DNA from: Bradyrhizobium guangxiense
Lineage (GTDB): Bacteria > Pseudomonadota > Alphaproteobacteria > Rhizobiales > Xanthobacteraceae
Length of the DNA: 64,000 nucleotides
Direction: 5' to 3'
NCBI RefSeq assembly: GCF_004114915.1
Contig: NZ_CP022220.1
Coordinates: 124,001 to 188,000, forward strand
Part shown: piece after piece, positions 18,529-27,866 of the stretch
Layout: every line of letters begins with the position of its first letter
Position numbering within the stretch: the stretch's first letter is position 1
The notes under the pieces: model-generated
The model's input: only the letters and a program-made list of their open reading frames with translations
The model's database searches: none
Told to the model about the DNA's origin: nothing
Translations under genes and position numbers: made by a program

Positions 18529-19605
18529 TTACCTCGTCCGCTCATCGTCTCGCTTGTGACCGCGCAACTCGGCATCGATTCCCTGCTCTGCCTTGCGGCG
18601 ACGGCTATTGGTGAGCTCCGAAAGCTCATTCTTTAGTGCATGCCGCCGGGTTTCAACGGCGGGCATGTCGTTCACGAATTGCCTAACCTGGCGCGCGAGC
18701 GCGTGATCTGCCGCCGCTCCAGAATGCTGCAGCTCGGCTGCGTAATCGAGATATCGCCGCCGGATCGCATCCTGACGTGACTTGATCTGCTCGTCCCAAG
18801 GACGTTTTGCAGTCGTGCCGCCCCTCCCCTCCGAAAGCCCCTCTTTCCGGGCGAGCCGGTCGACATCAGGTACGATTTTTCGCTTGCGCATAGCGAGCAC
18901 CGCCCCGCGATCGGCCTTTTGAACTCGCCCGCGGGTTCGCCGCGGCGTTGCCTCGGCCGCTATCCCGCGAAGCCGGAGTTCGCCAGCAAATCGCTCCCGC
19001 CAAGCCTGCAGATCTGCCTTCCGAGGGTTGAGACGCTTGCCGTCGTGGCCCAGGGACCGGACGGTCAAGTGCACGTGGGGATGTTTGTCGTCGAGGTGCT
19101 GGACGAAGACATAGTCATGATTGTCCCCGAACGTTTCGATGGCAAATGCCCGGGCTGAATCCTTGACGGCGACGGCATCGGTGCCAGCCGGCATCGACAG
19201 AATGATGTTGATCGAAAGCGACCCATCACGGCGGCGCTTGTCGTCAAGGCCGGCATCATCCTCCCAGCGTTGCTGTAGGTCTTTCAATCCGGAACGACCG
19301 GCCAGACTCGCGCCCTGCTCTGTTTCCGCATCGAGCTCGCCGTTTCGCGTGATATACGCAAGGTGCGACTTGAGATGCGCCACGTCCTTGGTGCGGCCGG
19401 TGATCTTGACCATCACCTCTGGCGCTCGGCGCACGATCCGTTCGAGCTTCGCGCGCATAGCCGGCGTCAGGCGACTAGGAACCGCCGGATCGGGGATATC
19501 CCACTCGGCCCGCCGCGGGCGCCGATTGGGCGTTTCCCAAACATATGAGATCGGCGGAAGCTCGGAGGCCAGGTCTGCCGGCCGCGGCTTATGGCGCCGA
19601 CTCAT
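18529..19605 (-). CDS. Relaxase (VirD2/MobA-like mobilization nuclease)
   Basis: 358 residues from ATG 19605, whose start overlaps the MobC stop as ATGA; the upstream ATG at 19620 is rejected for that reason. The histidine triad is HLDDKHPHVHLTVRSLG near residue 175, and the N-terminal region holds the likely nicking region (KITGRTKDVAHLKSHLAYITR). Relaxases nick the transfer origin and stay bound to the DNA 5' end during conjugation. It follows MobC in a four-gene operon. No type IV secretion genes are in the window, so the element would need a helper. The origin of transfer is expected near the operon but could not be pinpointed. Confidence 0.82.
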   Translation of the reverse strand: MSRRHKPRPADLASELPPISYVWETPNRRPRRAEWDIPDPAVPSRLTPAMRAKLERIVRRAPEVMVKITGRTKDVAHLKSHLAYITRNGELDAETEQGASLAGRSGLKDLQQRWEDDAGLDDKRRRDGSLSINIILSMPAGTDAVAVKDSARAFAIETFGDNHDYVFVQHLDDKHPHVHLTVRSLGHDGKRLNPRKADLQAWRERFAGELRLRGIAAEATPRRTRGRVQKADRGAVLAMRKRKIVPDVDRLARKEGLSEGRGGTTAKRPWDEQIKSRQDAIRRRYLDYAAELQHSGAAADHALARQVRQFVNDMPAVETRRHALKNELSELTNSRRRKAEQGIDAELRGHKRDDERTR

Positions 19606-20120
19606 CGCCGCCCATCCCAATAATCCGCGTTGCCGTGCAGCGCATTGCGTAGTTGCGCGAGCTCTTTTTCGATGACCAACTGGGCCTCTTGAATTGCGGA
19701 CAGATCGGGCTCGACCGCCCTGCCCTGCAGCACACTGGCGTTCGCTGCGCGCGCGATCTGATTGATGTTGCCGCCGATCTGGTTGAGCTCGCGAACAATC
19801 GCGCGGAGCGCCTCGTGCTCGCCTGGAGAATGCTGCACCGGTGATCCCAACCGCGAGCGCACCAATGCAACGATCCAGCCGGTTCGGGTCATGCCGCGCT
19901 GATGTGACACTTCCGCGAGCTGCCGCATCTCGCTCTCGCGAAATCGCACCGTCACCTTCTCCGGTCGCCCGACAGGCAGCACGGAGATGCGCGGCACTGG
20001 TTCAGCAAGTGCCTCAGCAATGAGACGCCGCAAGAGCGCGGATTTGCCGCCCTGGGTCGCTGCCAAAGCTGAGAACTCCGCAGCGACTTCGTCAGAGACG
20101 CGAAGCGAGATCAGAGCCAT
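19602..20120 (-). CDS. mobC: MobC-like relaxosome accessory protein
   Basis: 172 residues from ATG 20120 (MALISLRVSDEVAAEF). The N-terminus resembles a ribbon-helix-helix protein, followed by a second copy-like segment (KVTVRFRESEMRQLAEVSHQ) and the MobC signature ELNQIGGNINQIARAAN near residue 115. MobC proteins help the relaxase melt and recognise the origin of transfer. Start overlaps the preceding gene by ten bases and the stop overlaps the relaxase start (ATGA). Confidence 0.8.
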   Translation of the reverse strand: MALISLRVSDEVAAEFSALAATQGGKSALLRRLIAEALAEPVPRISVLPVGRPEKVTVRFRESEMRQLAEVSHQRGMTRTGWIVALVRSRLGSPVQHSPGEHEALRAIVRELNQIGGNINQIARAANASVLQGRAVEPDLSAIQEAQLVIEKELAQLRNALHGNADYWDGRR

Positions 20121-20548
20121 GCACTCCAATCCCAATCGCGATCTAATACATCGCTGGCGCGAAGCCTATCCTGCACTAGAAAAAGCGAATCCTTCCACTC
20201 CCTCCGTGTTGGTTCGAACCAACAGGCTCGGCATTCAAAGCTCGGGATTTGCTGCAGGTGAGATCCAACCCAGCCGACGATCGATGCGCAGAATTCCTCC
20301 GGGAATGGCGCCGCCGTCAGCCCCGGTGCTCTTATTCCACGAACGCCGCGCGTGGAGACCGGCAACATTGGCACCGGGTATGTGGACCGCGGCTTACCAG
20401 CAGCCTCCGGCCTCTCTACGGCGCTGTGGGGGGCGCGTTCGGCCTCCGGCTGCTGCGCTAACGCGCCATCCTTCGGATGGGAAATCCGCTCCGCCGGCAT
20501 GCCAAGCGCAGCGGTCTTTCTGAGGAGACAGTCGAAGGCCAGCTTCAT
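20111..20548 (-). CDS. Small hypothetical protein in the mobilization operon
   Basis: 145 residues. Start ATG overlaps the stop of the ParB-like gene (ATGA), and its end overlaps the mobC start, so it is embedded in the operon. The N-terminal 90 residues are Pro/Ala-rich and probably disordered; the tail (GWVGSHLQQIPSFECRACWF, then ASDVLDRDWDW) looks folded. No known family. Supported chiefly by the double overlap. Confidence 0.5.
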   Translation of the reverse strand: MKLAFDCLLRKTAALGMPAERISHPKDGALAQQPEAERAPHSAVERPEAAGKPRSTYPVPMLPVSTRGVRGIRAPGLTAAPFPEEFCASIVGWVGSHLQQIPSFECRACWFEPTRREWKDSLFLVQDRLRASDVLDRDWDWSAWL

Positions 20549-21042
20549 GCGAAAATGATCTCTTCGATGGTGATGGTCGATGCCGGCACCTCTTCCACTT
20601 CTTCTGCGCCATCGACCAACAGCACGGCATGGCGTGAGCCTTGAGACGCGAGCCGATCGACGAGAAGACAGCCCGCGCGATCTTGGTGGCGCACTCTGAT
20701 CGTCACTGACGAACTCATTCGCTCATTTCGATGGACGGAAGACCTGGAGCTCTTCTCCGCGGCCGCCGTTACACGGTCTCTCTCTATGGGTCGCAATGCT
20801 ACTTGCGGTGCGATCGGGCCTCGCGCCGATTGAGCTCCAGCGGCACCTTCGCTATCAGCATGGGAGCCCCCAACTCCGCTACGAATTTTGCGAGCCAGCT
20901 GGCGGGCGTGGGCGTCGGTGAAGCTCTCCTGTGCTGCACATATGGTCTCGACGGCGTTGGGCTGCTCACGCCAAGCCTGGTAGAGTTCATACACTGCACG
21001 GATTGACGAGCCCGCAAGCTTCGACCGGAGAAATTCCGGCAT
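20545..21042 (-). pseudogene. C-terminal part of a ParB/RepB-like partition protein
   Basis: Open frame of 165 residues whose beginning (LRSKLAGSSIRAVYELYQAW, then FTDAHARQLARKIR) matches the region after the HTH in ParB/RepB-like proteins. The rest carries a beta-rich tail (VTIRVRHQDRAGCLLVDRLA). The ParB nuclease-like domain and HTH that should come before it are missing; about 100 bases upstream an IS91 transposase fragment begins. The gene is therefore taken as 5'-truncated by that insertion, and the operon has lost its original promoter. Confidence 0.5.
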
Positions 21043-21112
21043 ACCAGGCGGCGGGATCGCTCCTGATGGAAGCTGGGTTCATTGTCGCCCCGGCTTCTTC
21101 CTTCCCGTTCGC

Positions 21113-21736
21113 GTGCTATCACGATTGCATCGTCGGCTATTCCTGGAGCGCCTGCAGGCGGCGTTCGATGGCACCAAGCTCCAGTTGTTCGGCCATCTCG
21201 CGCACCTCGTCGAGCCAGCGGCATTCGCCCGCCATCTAAACGCCCTCCGCAAGGTCGAGTGGGTCGTCTACGCCAAGCGTCCCTTCGGCGGACCAGAACA
21301 GGTTCTGACTTATCTCGGGCGCTACACTCATCGCGTTGCGATCGCCAACGGCCGGCTTCTTACCTGTGAGCAGGGCCACGTCCGCTTCCGGTGGAAAGAT
21401 TATCGCGCCGGGAACAAATCCAAAGTAATGACGCTCGACACTGAGGAGTTCCTTCGTCACTTTCTGCTTCACATATTGCCGAAGGGGTTCCGCCGCATCC
21501 GTCATTTTGGTTTCCTGGCGAACGCCTGCCGCGCCGCCAAACTCGCGCGCATCCGAGCGGCACTTGAAGCCCCGCAGCCCCCTCCGCCTGCCGAAGCTGT
21601 CGACTATCGTGAGCGCTGCGCCATCCTCCTTGGTCACCGCCTCGACGTGTGCCCCATCTGCGGAGGCCGCATGGTCGAGATTGGGCCTGCGCCGCGTGCG
21701 CCGCCGCGACGCGCACCTCGCTGCGATACATCATGA
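21113..21736 (+). pseudogene. IS91 family transposase fragment
   Basis: 207 codons; homology begins near 21137 as RLFLERLQAAFDGTKLQLFG and continues through TYLGRYTHRVAIANGRLL and RFRWKDYRAG to a Cys pair (CPICGGRM). This is the C-terminal half of a Y2 rolling-circle transposase. The N-terminal half with the zinc finger is absent. The final codons are atypical, so the 3' end may also be altered. It marks the breakpoint of the mobilization operon. Confidence 0.8.
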
Positions 21737-21849
21737 CCGACTACCTCGACTTATTCGCTCCCACTGCACGTCAAGCGACGCAGCAGCGCGCGCGGGAGGG
21801 ACCTGTGGGCCGGTGGGGCGATCGGGCGCGCGGTGGTCACGCGTTTGTC

Positions 21850-23055
21850 CTATCGTCGGCCCGCCGGCGCAAGCTGTCGCCTCACCTCCGAGGACACGAC
21901 CGCCGTGAGCTCCTCGTTCAACTGCGCCGCGATTGAATTTGCCACCCGCAGATTCTCTTCCTTCTTAGTGGCGGCCAGACGTTGCGCTTGCTGAAACACT
22001 GAGGCTGCGAAAGCAACCGCGGCGTGTTCCTCCGCTTGCCCACCACTATTATTGAGTTCGGCGGGGAGCTCGAACGATCCTCCCGTCTTGCCGTCCAGAA
22101 AATCCCAGCAGGTCCGAAATAAGTGGCGATAGCCTTGGGTTGCTTCCGGCCCCCTATCGACGACGCCGGCTTGCTTTGCGTACTGAAAATCCCGCTCATA
22201 ACCGAGCTCTGTCAAGAGCTTCGCCCCAACCAGGTCGGTCACGACTTGCATCTCTTCGATGCTCAAGTCAGTTTGCCAAGCCTCCACTGAGCGGTCATCG
22301 ACGGCCTTTCGCTCCAGGATCTTGCGATCTCCGAAAGTGCTGGAGCGGAGATAGTCCGTCTGCCCCCCCCGCGCCGATCCCGTCTCGGTCGGAGTGTAAC
22401 CGAGGCCGGCAAGCACGCGCCGAATTTCGTCATCGGGGTGCGCCACAAGGGTCTCATAGTGGACCACCTGCGTCTGAGGTCGACTGCGGTATGCTGCTAG
22501 CGCAGGCAGGCCCAGGACAAGATCTGCGAGAGAAGATGCGATCGCGGGCGTGGGCTGGCCCAACGCGATATCGGCGAGACACGATGCGATGGCGGGCGGG
22601 GAACTTGCGGCCAGCAGAGGGACGCCCCATGTCGTCTTCAGTGATGCGGCGATGGCGTAGGGGTTACGCATGAGAACGAGACGCGGTGCTTCCGGATAAA
22701 GGGAATCCAAAAAGTCGAGCACCGTCCAATAGCGCGGCGTCTTGTCTATGAGAGTGCGTTTGCCTGCAGCAGCTAAATACTGGCAATAAGCTGCATCGGA
22801 AAAAGCGCGGGTAACGATCATCCGATCTATTCGCCCCAAGAACTGCGAGGTTGCGCTTTGAACCAATGATGCGCCGGCTGGGTGGCGGTGGTCGACTTTA
22901 CCGAAGGCCTCAAGTGCCAACATGAGCCACGGTTCAGGCGGAGCCAAAATATCCGGGTGCCGCTGCAGCAAATGCGCTAGCAGCGTCGTCCCCGAGCGGG
23001 GAAGACCGAGCAAAAAGCACACCGCAGGCGCATGGCTTACATCGCGGTTCATCAT
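21850..23055 (-). CDS. Sulfotransferase family protein
   Basis: 401 residues. The PAPS 5'-phosphosulfate loop is FLLGLPRSGTTLLAHLL at residues 12-28, and the 3'-phosphate-binding motif is RLVLMRNPYAIAAS near residue 130. It would transfer sulfate from PAPS to a hydroxyl or amine of an unknown acceptor. A tandem near-repeat (PAIASCLADIALGQ and PAIASSLADLVLGL) sits around residues 154-183, unusual for the family. The C-terminal 120 residues are longer than in small sulfotransferases. No sulfate activation genes are adjacent. Could act on a lipid, glycan or peptide; not resolvable here. Confidence 0.78.
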   Translation of the reverse strand: MMNRDVSHAPAVCFLLGLPRSGTTLLAHLLQRHPDILAPPEPWLMLALEAFGKVDHRHPAGASLVQSATSQFLGRIDRMIVTRAFSDAAYCQYLAAAGKRTLIDKTPRYWTVLDFLDSLYPEAPRLVLMRNPYAIAASLKTTWGVPLLAASSPPAIASCLADIALGQPTPAIASSLADLVLGLPALAAYRSRPQTQVVHYETLVAHPDDEIRRVLAGLGYTPTETGSARGGQTDYLRSSTFGDRKILERKAVDDRSVEAWQTDLSIEEMQVVTDLVGAKLLTELGYERDFQYAKQAGVVDRGPEATQGYRHLFRTCWDFLDGKTGGSFELPAELNNSGGQAEEHAAVAFAASVFQQAQRLAATKKEENLRVANSIAAQLNEELTAVVSSEVRRQLAPAGRR

Positions 23056-23953
23056 TCAACAGCCTATCTTGGACAGACCGAGCGTCCGTCTTAAAACCTT
23101 CGTCCGGTAGAAAGAGACAACACCAGCAATGGCAATCCAGATAGGGTCAACCATCCCTATCCTCAGATGACGTGACATCCGCGAGGATGACATCATGCCG
23201 CGACAACATTCGATGGCCCTTGTGGCAGCTTTGGCTTGTTCGCTGCATGAGCGCCTACTGCGCGCTTCGGATGGACGCGCGCCATCTCCGATTGGCAATG
23301 CGTACGTAGATTGCCCGTTGTTCAGGTTTGTTGCAGATAGACCGTAACTCTCATCGATCCCATTCGTAGCGGAAATGGAAGACGACCCTATCCCTGTTTC
23401 GCATGATCTGGGTGCCATGAATTCAATCCATTTAGCCAGCCACAGCACCGCACCTGAGATCGGCTGCGCCCAGCTCCTTTCGGGGCCGGAGCCTCCAAGC
23501 ATCGCCCCGCCGCGCGGAGCTAAGCCATATTGAGACCATCAGAAAAGCTATACCGTGGTTTATCGGAAATAAGCGGCAAAGCGACCGCGGAAGCCCGTCG
23601 CTTCGAGCCGCCACGATGCCATTCCCTCGCCAGCCAAAGAAGACGGTAGCTCATCTCGATGTCTAAGTGCGCCATCTGAACCCAATATCCGCCATTCGTA
23701 GGATCGGCAAAACTCAATAGTTTTGATGGAGCACATCCATACCGTGGATTGATGGCTTAACCGGCCAACGGCCTCTGCATCCAAAGAGACACGGCCGTGC
23801 TCTGCCTGTCATCTCGCAAGGAACAGAGCAGGGGTGCCGAAATCATTCCCGCATCTTCGGCATCCCCTTAAGCGCTCTTCTACTCCACACCATCATGCTC
23901 GTCGGCACGCGATCAGCCGCGCGAGCCCTCCAGAAGAGCAGGGAGCATCTCAA
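23056..23953. other. Long region without a clear gene
   Basis: About 900 bases. Several short open frames on the minus strand between 23432 and 23784 give mildly protein-like readings but are mutually out of frame and match no family known to me. Best seen as decayed sequence. It includes the sulfotransferase promoter. Confidence 0.4.
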
Positions 23954-24190
23954 ATGCCAGACCACCGCCGGCTGCCGCCGCGATACTTGCGGAGCCCCGA
24001 AGCGGCACGCTTTCTCGGCCTGTCCGCCGAACTTTGGAAAAGCATCGCACATACGGTACGGGGCCGACTTATCGCAAGCTCGGTGGGCTCGAAAACCTCG
24101 AAGCCTTGGTGGACCGCGGAGCCAAGAAATCGACCAGCGATCCCGGCACAGGAACGGTCTTGCTCGCAAAGCGGCAAATACCGCATTCCT
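23954..24190 (+). pseudogene. Helix-turn-helix (AlpA/excisionase-like) protein, frameshifted
   Basis: Starts MPDHRRLPPRYLRSPEAARF LGLSA, the classic first helices of AlpA/MerR-like regulators. The frame then shifts and the continuation EKHRTYGTGPTYRKLGG and DRGAKKSTSDPGTGTVL is read one frame over from about 24035. This family commonly lies beside replication initiator genes in rhizobial mobile elements; none remains here. Confidence 0.6.
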
Positions 24191-24374
24191 TATGTGTCGC
24201 GCGCCATGGAAAACTGCCCCCCATATTGCCTCAGATGACAATGTTACCGAAGTCACCCTGGTGTCTTCTGGATCGACTGCCGCGAGTCGGAGCAAGCCGC
24301 TCGCGAAGCTCGCCCCCCAGAGCGCCGTAGCGAGCGAGCGGCTTGCGGTGCTTCAGCGAAAGAACCTGTCAGGA

Positions 24375-25330
24375 TTAAATACGAAGGCGCGAAGCTTGGA
24401 CCGATAGTGTGATCTCTGTGTTGCTGATGAGCTGTCGAGCGGCCTTTGATCGCCAATTCTTCACCAATCGCTGCACCGTGCGCCGCTGATGGCCGCTGAA
24501 CCGACCGGGCGCATGCGCTTCCAGCAGGGAGAGAAGATCGACCGCAGACAAGTGCGGAGCTGCGGCGAGCCATTCCTCGATGATGGGAATGTATGGGTCG
24601 AGCATCGATGGCCGACGTGGCACAGGCTTGCGCCGCACATAGCGACGCCGATGAATGCCTCGCTGCTCACCCTGTTTCCAACCATCGCCGAGCTCTCGGG
24701 CAAAGGCCGCCAAATCACTGTGCCCCTGCGCGACAGTCATCGCTGACTTTCCAGCCCGTTGATCGACACGCTTACCCAACTCATTCTGAGCGTCCCGCAT
24801 CTGTGCCAGCAATGCCACAGGATCAAGCGTCCGGTAAATCTCCCGCAGCCGACCTTTGAATGCCTCATTGAGCCTCGGGTGGACCAATGCTTTTTCGTAC
24901 GGCGTAGCGGGAGGAAGATAGCACTTGATCATCTTGGCACCTTCGCGGTGCTTCTCCTTCAGCTTAAACGAGGGCTGGAAGAAATTGATGTATAGCCGGG
25001 CCGCCGCAAACAGGCGAACCAATGAACGGGCGGCATCAATGCCTTCAAACCGCCCGTAGCCCACCAGGCGGCGAACGATAGCTCCGTTCTTTTGTTCAAC
25101 GAATGCCTGATCGTTCTTCTTGTAGGCCCTGGAACGAGTGACTTCGACATCGTGAGAACGGCACCACGACACGACCGTGTCGTTCATGAAGGCGCTGTCG
25201 TTGTCAAAATCGAGCCCCCGAACGGGCCAGGGAAATAGGTTCTGCGCGCTCGAGAGCTTCGACCACAAGAGCTGCTTCACGCACAACAAGCGGAAAGCAT
25301 TCGGTCCACCCGCTGATCTGATCTCGCGCT
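24375..25330 (-). pseudogene. Integrase-core (DDE) transposase, 5'-truncated and frameshifted
   Basis: The long frame includes RGLDFDNDSAFMNDTVVSWC and KKNDQAFVEQKNGAIVRRLV, which provide the second D and the E of the DDE triad in the ISNCY/IS481-like transposases common in rhizobia. Upstream, the other frame near 25320-25230 reads ISGWTECFPLVVREAALVVE, the segment expected before it, so a one-base shift lies near 25240. The N-terminal HTH part with the first D is missing. No terminal repeats found. Inactive remnant. Confidence 0.7.
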
Positions 25331-25751
25331 TTGCGCGCATGCTGATCTTCCCTGCCATACCTGCCACCGAACTGATTCGGCAGCTCCGCCCCAGACACGG
25401 CAGAGAAGTTGTCCGGTAACATTTTTAGTGAGGCAATGCGGGGGGTCAGTTCCGGATGGCGGGAGCCGGTGACCATGTCGAATGACACATGCTCTGCTTG
25501 TGGGCAACAGCGCGGTCGACTCGATCTGTTTCACTCATTCCCGGCGATCTGGCGCCGCACGGATCCACGCCTCGCTTGAATAGCAACTGATGGAGCATTT
25601 CTATTATGGAGTTCGGTTGATCTCTCCTACTGAAACCATGACACTATTTAAATTCGCATAATTAATTATGGAATACTTTCGCAATTCTTGGAATATGGTC
25701 GAGTATGATCTCGGATTACTTTGATATACTTCCACTGACATTTTGTCCAGA

Positions 25752-26029
25752 TCAGCCGACTTGTGGCGTGTCGCACGCCGGCTCCGAGCCCGGAAAGTGC
25801 CGCTGGACGTAACCGCGACGGGCGTTGCGCCTGAGCCAGGACTCAAGAGCCTCGACGGCTTGAACAGATCGAGTCGCCGTCGACCGCGCCCACCGAGACG
25901 GCCCCATTCGCGCACCAATGCCGTATCGCCAAAGAGCGTCGGCTCAATCGTGAGCACATAGAACCGCGCCATGTTACGGGCCGGATCGCGACGCTCGAGC
26001 ACGAGATATTGCACGGTGAGTTCGGACAT
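25752..26029 (-). pseudogene. WGR domain protein, frameshifted
   Basis: Starts MSELTVQYLVLERRDPARNM and has the WGR signature ALVREWGRLGGRG near residue 40. The frame then runs off; one frame over the expected tail EALESWLRRNARRGY...HFPGSE is readable to a TGA at 25752. WGR proteins of about 90 residues are common on rhizobial plasmids and are thought to bind nucleic acid. Indel lies near 25870. Confidence 0.65.
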
Positions 26030-26259
26030 GCGCCAGAATCGCAGCCGCCGAATCGACCGTCCAATTAAATAAATGAATCGATCAGCGCCAACGATTCAAA
26101 AATTTCATGCTGACAACGAGACAGGTCGCGGCGAGGCTCGCGATGGGCGACTGAGCTGAGGCGCGCTCCGGCCTCGCTGGGTGGCAGCGTCTCCCCTGGA
26201 GAAGCCGTCTGAACAAGTTGCCATCGCATGGCCGCCAGGTAAATGGAGGGTTTCCTCCT

Positions 26260-26433
26260 CCGACCCCATGCGTTGCGCAAGACTTTCTCGACTTGCGCGA
26301 CGAGCTTCGCCCTGTGCTCGGCAGGCAGTTTGTCCAGATTGATCTGCTTCCAGCGTATAGCCGGCAGGTCCGCCGCGCCAGGGACGCCCAGCAGGCTCCA
26401 ATCCGGCTCGCCGCGCTTGAGGTCCGCCATCAC
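26260..26433 (-). pseudogene. C-terminal remnant of an AbiEii-type toxin gene
   Basis: Reads LKRGEPDWSLLGVPGAADLPAIRWKQINLDK and KVLRNA, nearly identical to the end of the toxin at 34438-35358. DNA similarity extends past the former stop to about 26145, matching 34325-34440. The rest of the gene is absent. A duplicated scrap of AbiE system 2. Confidence 0.75.
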
Positions 26434-26513
26434 GGCGAATGCGCAGGAGACATCGATATATTCTTCTCAACGGCTGCCTTCTCTGGATCCCAAACTAGAA
26501 TCCAACACTGACC

Positions 26514-27188
26514 TTATCGGAATGCTTTGCGAGCTACCTTTTCAAGGTCTGCGGCCGCACTTGACGACCAGCCGTTCCGCTGAGCCCATCGGCGGACCTC
26601 AACTGGATCAAACGAATGCCCTTCCTGACGCAGCTGCGCGATTGTGCGCTCTGCGTGTTTCTTGTCTGAGGGATGATTGAGACCCGTACCCAAATTGACG
26701 GCTTGGGTCAGGCTCTGCAGCGCCTCCTCCACGGGCTCGGGCAAACTAACGGTCGGTGCCGGTGCAGTAGTGGCTCCTACGATCTGAGCTCCCCATGTCG
26801 CTCGCCAGTTTTTGCCGTCGGTATCGTTCCAAGGAAGGTAGACGATCGCTTGCGCGCCGATCGCATCGTCCAGCTTGTTCATGTCTTTGTCCGAGATGTG
26901 GCCGCCGATCAGCAGCCCATCTGACCAACTCCCCCGGGAGGTCTGCGCACTTTCCAACTTCATCTGAACGCCCTGCGCCACCAGAACGGGTTGCCCCTTG
27001 ACGAGCGCCTTTACGACGTTCGGTCCGAGGAATTCGGCCACGATGGTCCGATCGAAGCCGCCCTTCTGCGGCACCACCAACGTCACGCTGGAGATATTCC
27101 TTTCCTTGCAAATTTCGAGGACGCTCTTGAAAGCGAGCCGGACCTGGTCCGGCGACCGCTCAACGACATATCGCGCGACTGATGCCAC
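26514..27188 (-). CDS. Hypothetical protein downstream of the CBASS operon
   Basis: 224 residues, intact. The N-terminal half (VTLVVPQKGGFDRTIVAEFL, then AIVYLPWNDTDGKNWRATWG) looks like a Rossmann-type alpha/beta domain. The C-terminal 50 residues (ERTIAQLRQEGHSFDPVEV RRWAQRNGW) resemble a small helical domain used in many bacterial hypotheticals. It is on the same strand as the CBASS genes, 123 bases after the exonuclease, so it may be an accessory member or an independent gene. Function unknown. Confidence 0.6.
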   Translation of the reverse strand: MASVARYVVERSPDQVRLAFKSVLEICKERNISSVTLVVPQKGGFDRTIVAEFLGPNVVKALVKGQPVLVAQGVQMKLESAQTSRGSWSDGLLIGGHISDKDMNKLDDAIGAQAIVYLPWNDTDGKNWRATWGAQIVGATTAPAPTVSLPEPVEEALQSLTQAVNLGTGLNHPSDKKHAERTIAQLRQEGHSFDPVEVRRWAQRNGWSSSAAADLEKVARKAFR

Positions 27189-27311
27189 CTATTGTTCCCC
27201 TTTAATAGAAAAGCGACCGATCAAACGTAGTTGCTTTGCAAAAAGTTGCATCGCGAATGCGAGTGGTCCTTCGACAATGAGCGAGCGTCGCTTCATGTCT
27301 CCCGCCATGCT

Positions 27312-27866
27312 CTACCGATTTCCCAAGAGCTTGGTTCGAATGAGACTGAATAACTCGGCCTGATACTGCGCATCATGCAGGGCCTGATGATCGCCCTTCA
27401 ACCGAGGCGACAGGCGCTCCGTCATTTTGCTCGATCGCGTATCGGCCCAATCGCACCCCGTCGCACCCATGAAAAGCGCCTTGATGTCCAAAGCCGTGAA
27501 CCCGAATGGATTATCGCCCGTGAACCGATGGAAATAATAATTTACGAATGACCAATCGAACGGCGCGTTGAGCCCGACGAAGACGACCGAGCCGTCTTTT
27601 TCAACAAGCGCGTCGAGCCACTGCGCGAAGGCCCGCATCGCCTCCGCCGGTTCGAGCCCGTTCTTGGCAAGCTCATCCAGCGACAGGCCGGAAACCTGCA
27701 GGGCTTTCGGATCGGCATTGCGATTGATCGGCTTCAATTCGCAGGAGAAGGTCTTTGCCGGATCGTTGACAACGCAGGCGCCGATCGACAGAAGGCTGTA
27801 CTCACCGGGGATCGGCCCGGCGGTTTCAACGTCGACTGAGACGAACACTTCGGTTTTACGCCTCAT
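27312..27866 (-). CDS. DEDDh 3'-5' exonuclease, CBASS accessory
   Basis: 184 residues from ATG 27866, coupled to the preceding gene by ATGA. Exonuclease motif I is VSVDVETAGP (D-x-E), and HQALHDAQYQAEL near the end is the DEDDh motif III (H..x..D). This RNase H-fold exonuclease is related to DnaQ. DEDDh exonucleases are known among the ancillary genes of type III CBASS (named Cap18 in that nomenclature). Role here is inferred from the operon. Confidence 0.78.
   Translation of the reverse strand: MRRKTEVFVSVDVETAGPIPGEYSLLSIGACVVNDPAKTFSCELKPINRNADPKALQVSGLSLDELAKNGLEPAEAMRAFAQWLDALVEKDGSVVFVGLNAPFDWSFVNYYFHRFTGDNPFGFTALDIKALFMGATGCDWADTRSSKMTERLSPRLKGDHQALHDAQYQAELFSLIRTKLLGNR

Noticed and set aside
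23056..23200. nod box upstream of the sulfotransferase
   Set aside because: No match to the conserved nod-box pattern was found, so calling it NodH would be unsupported.
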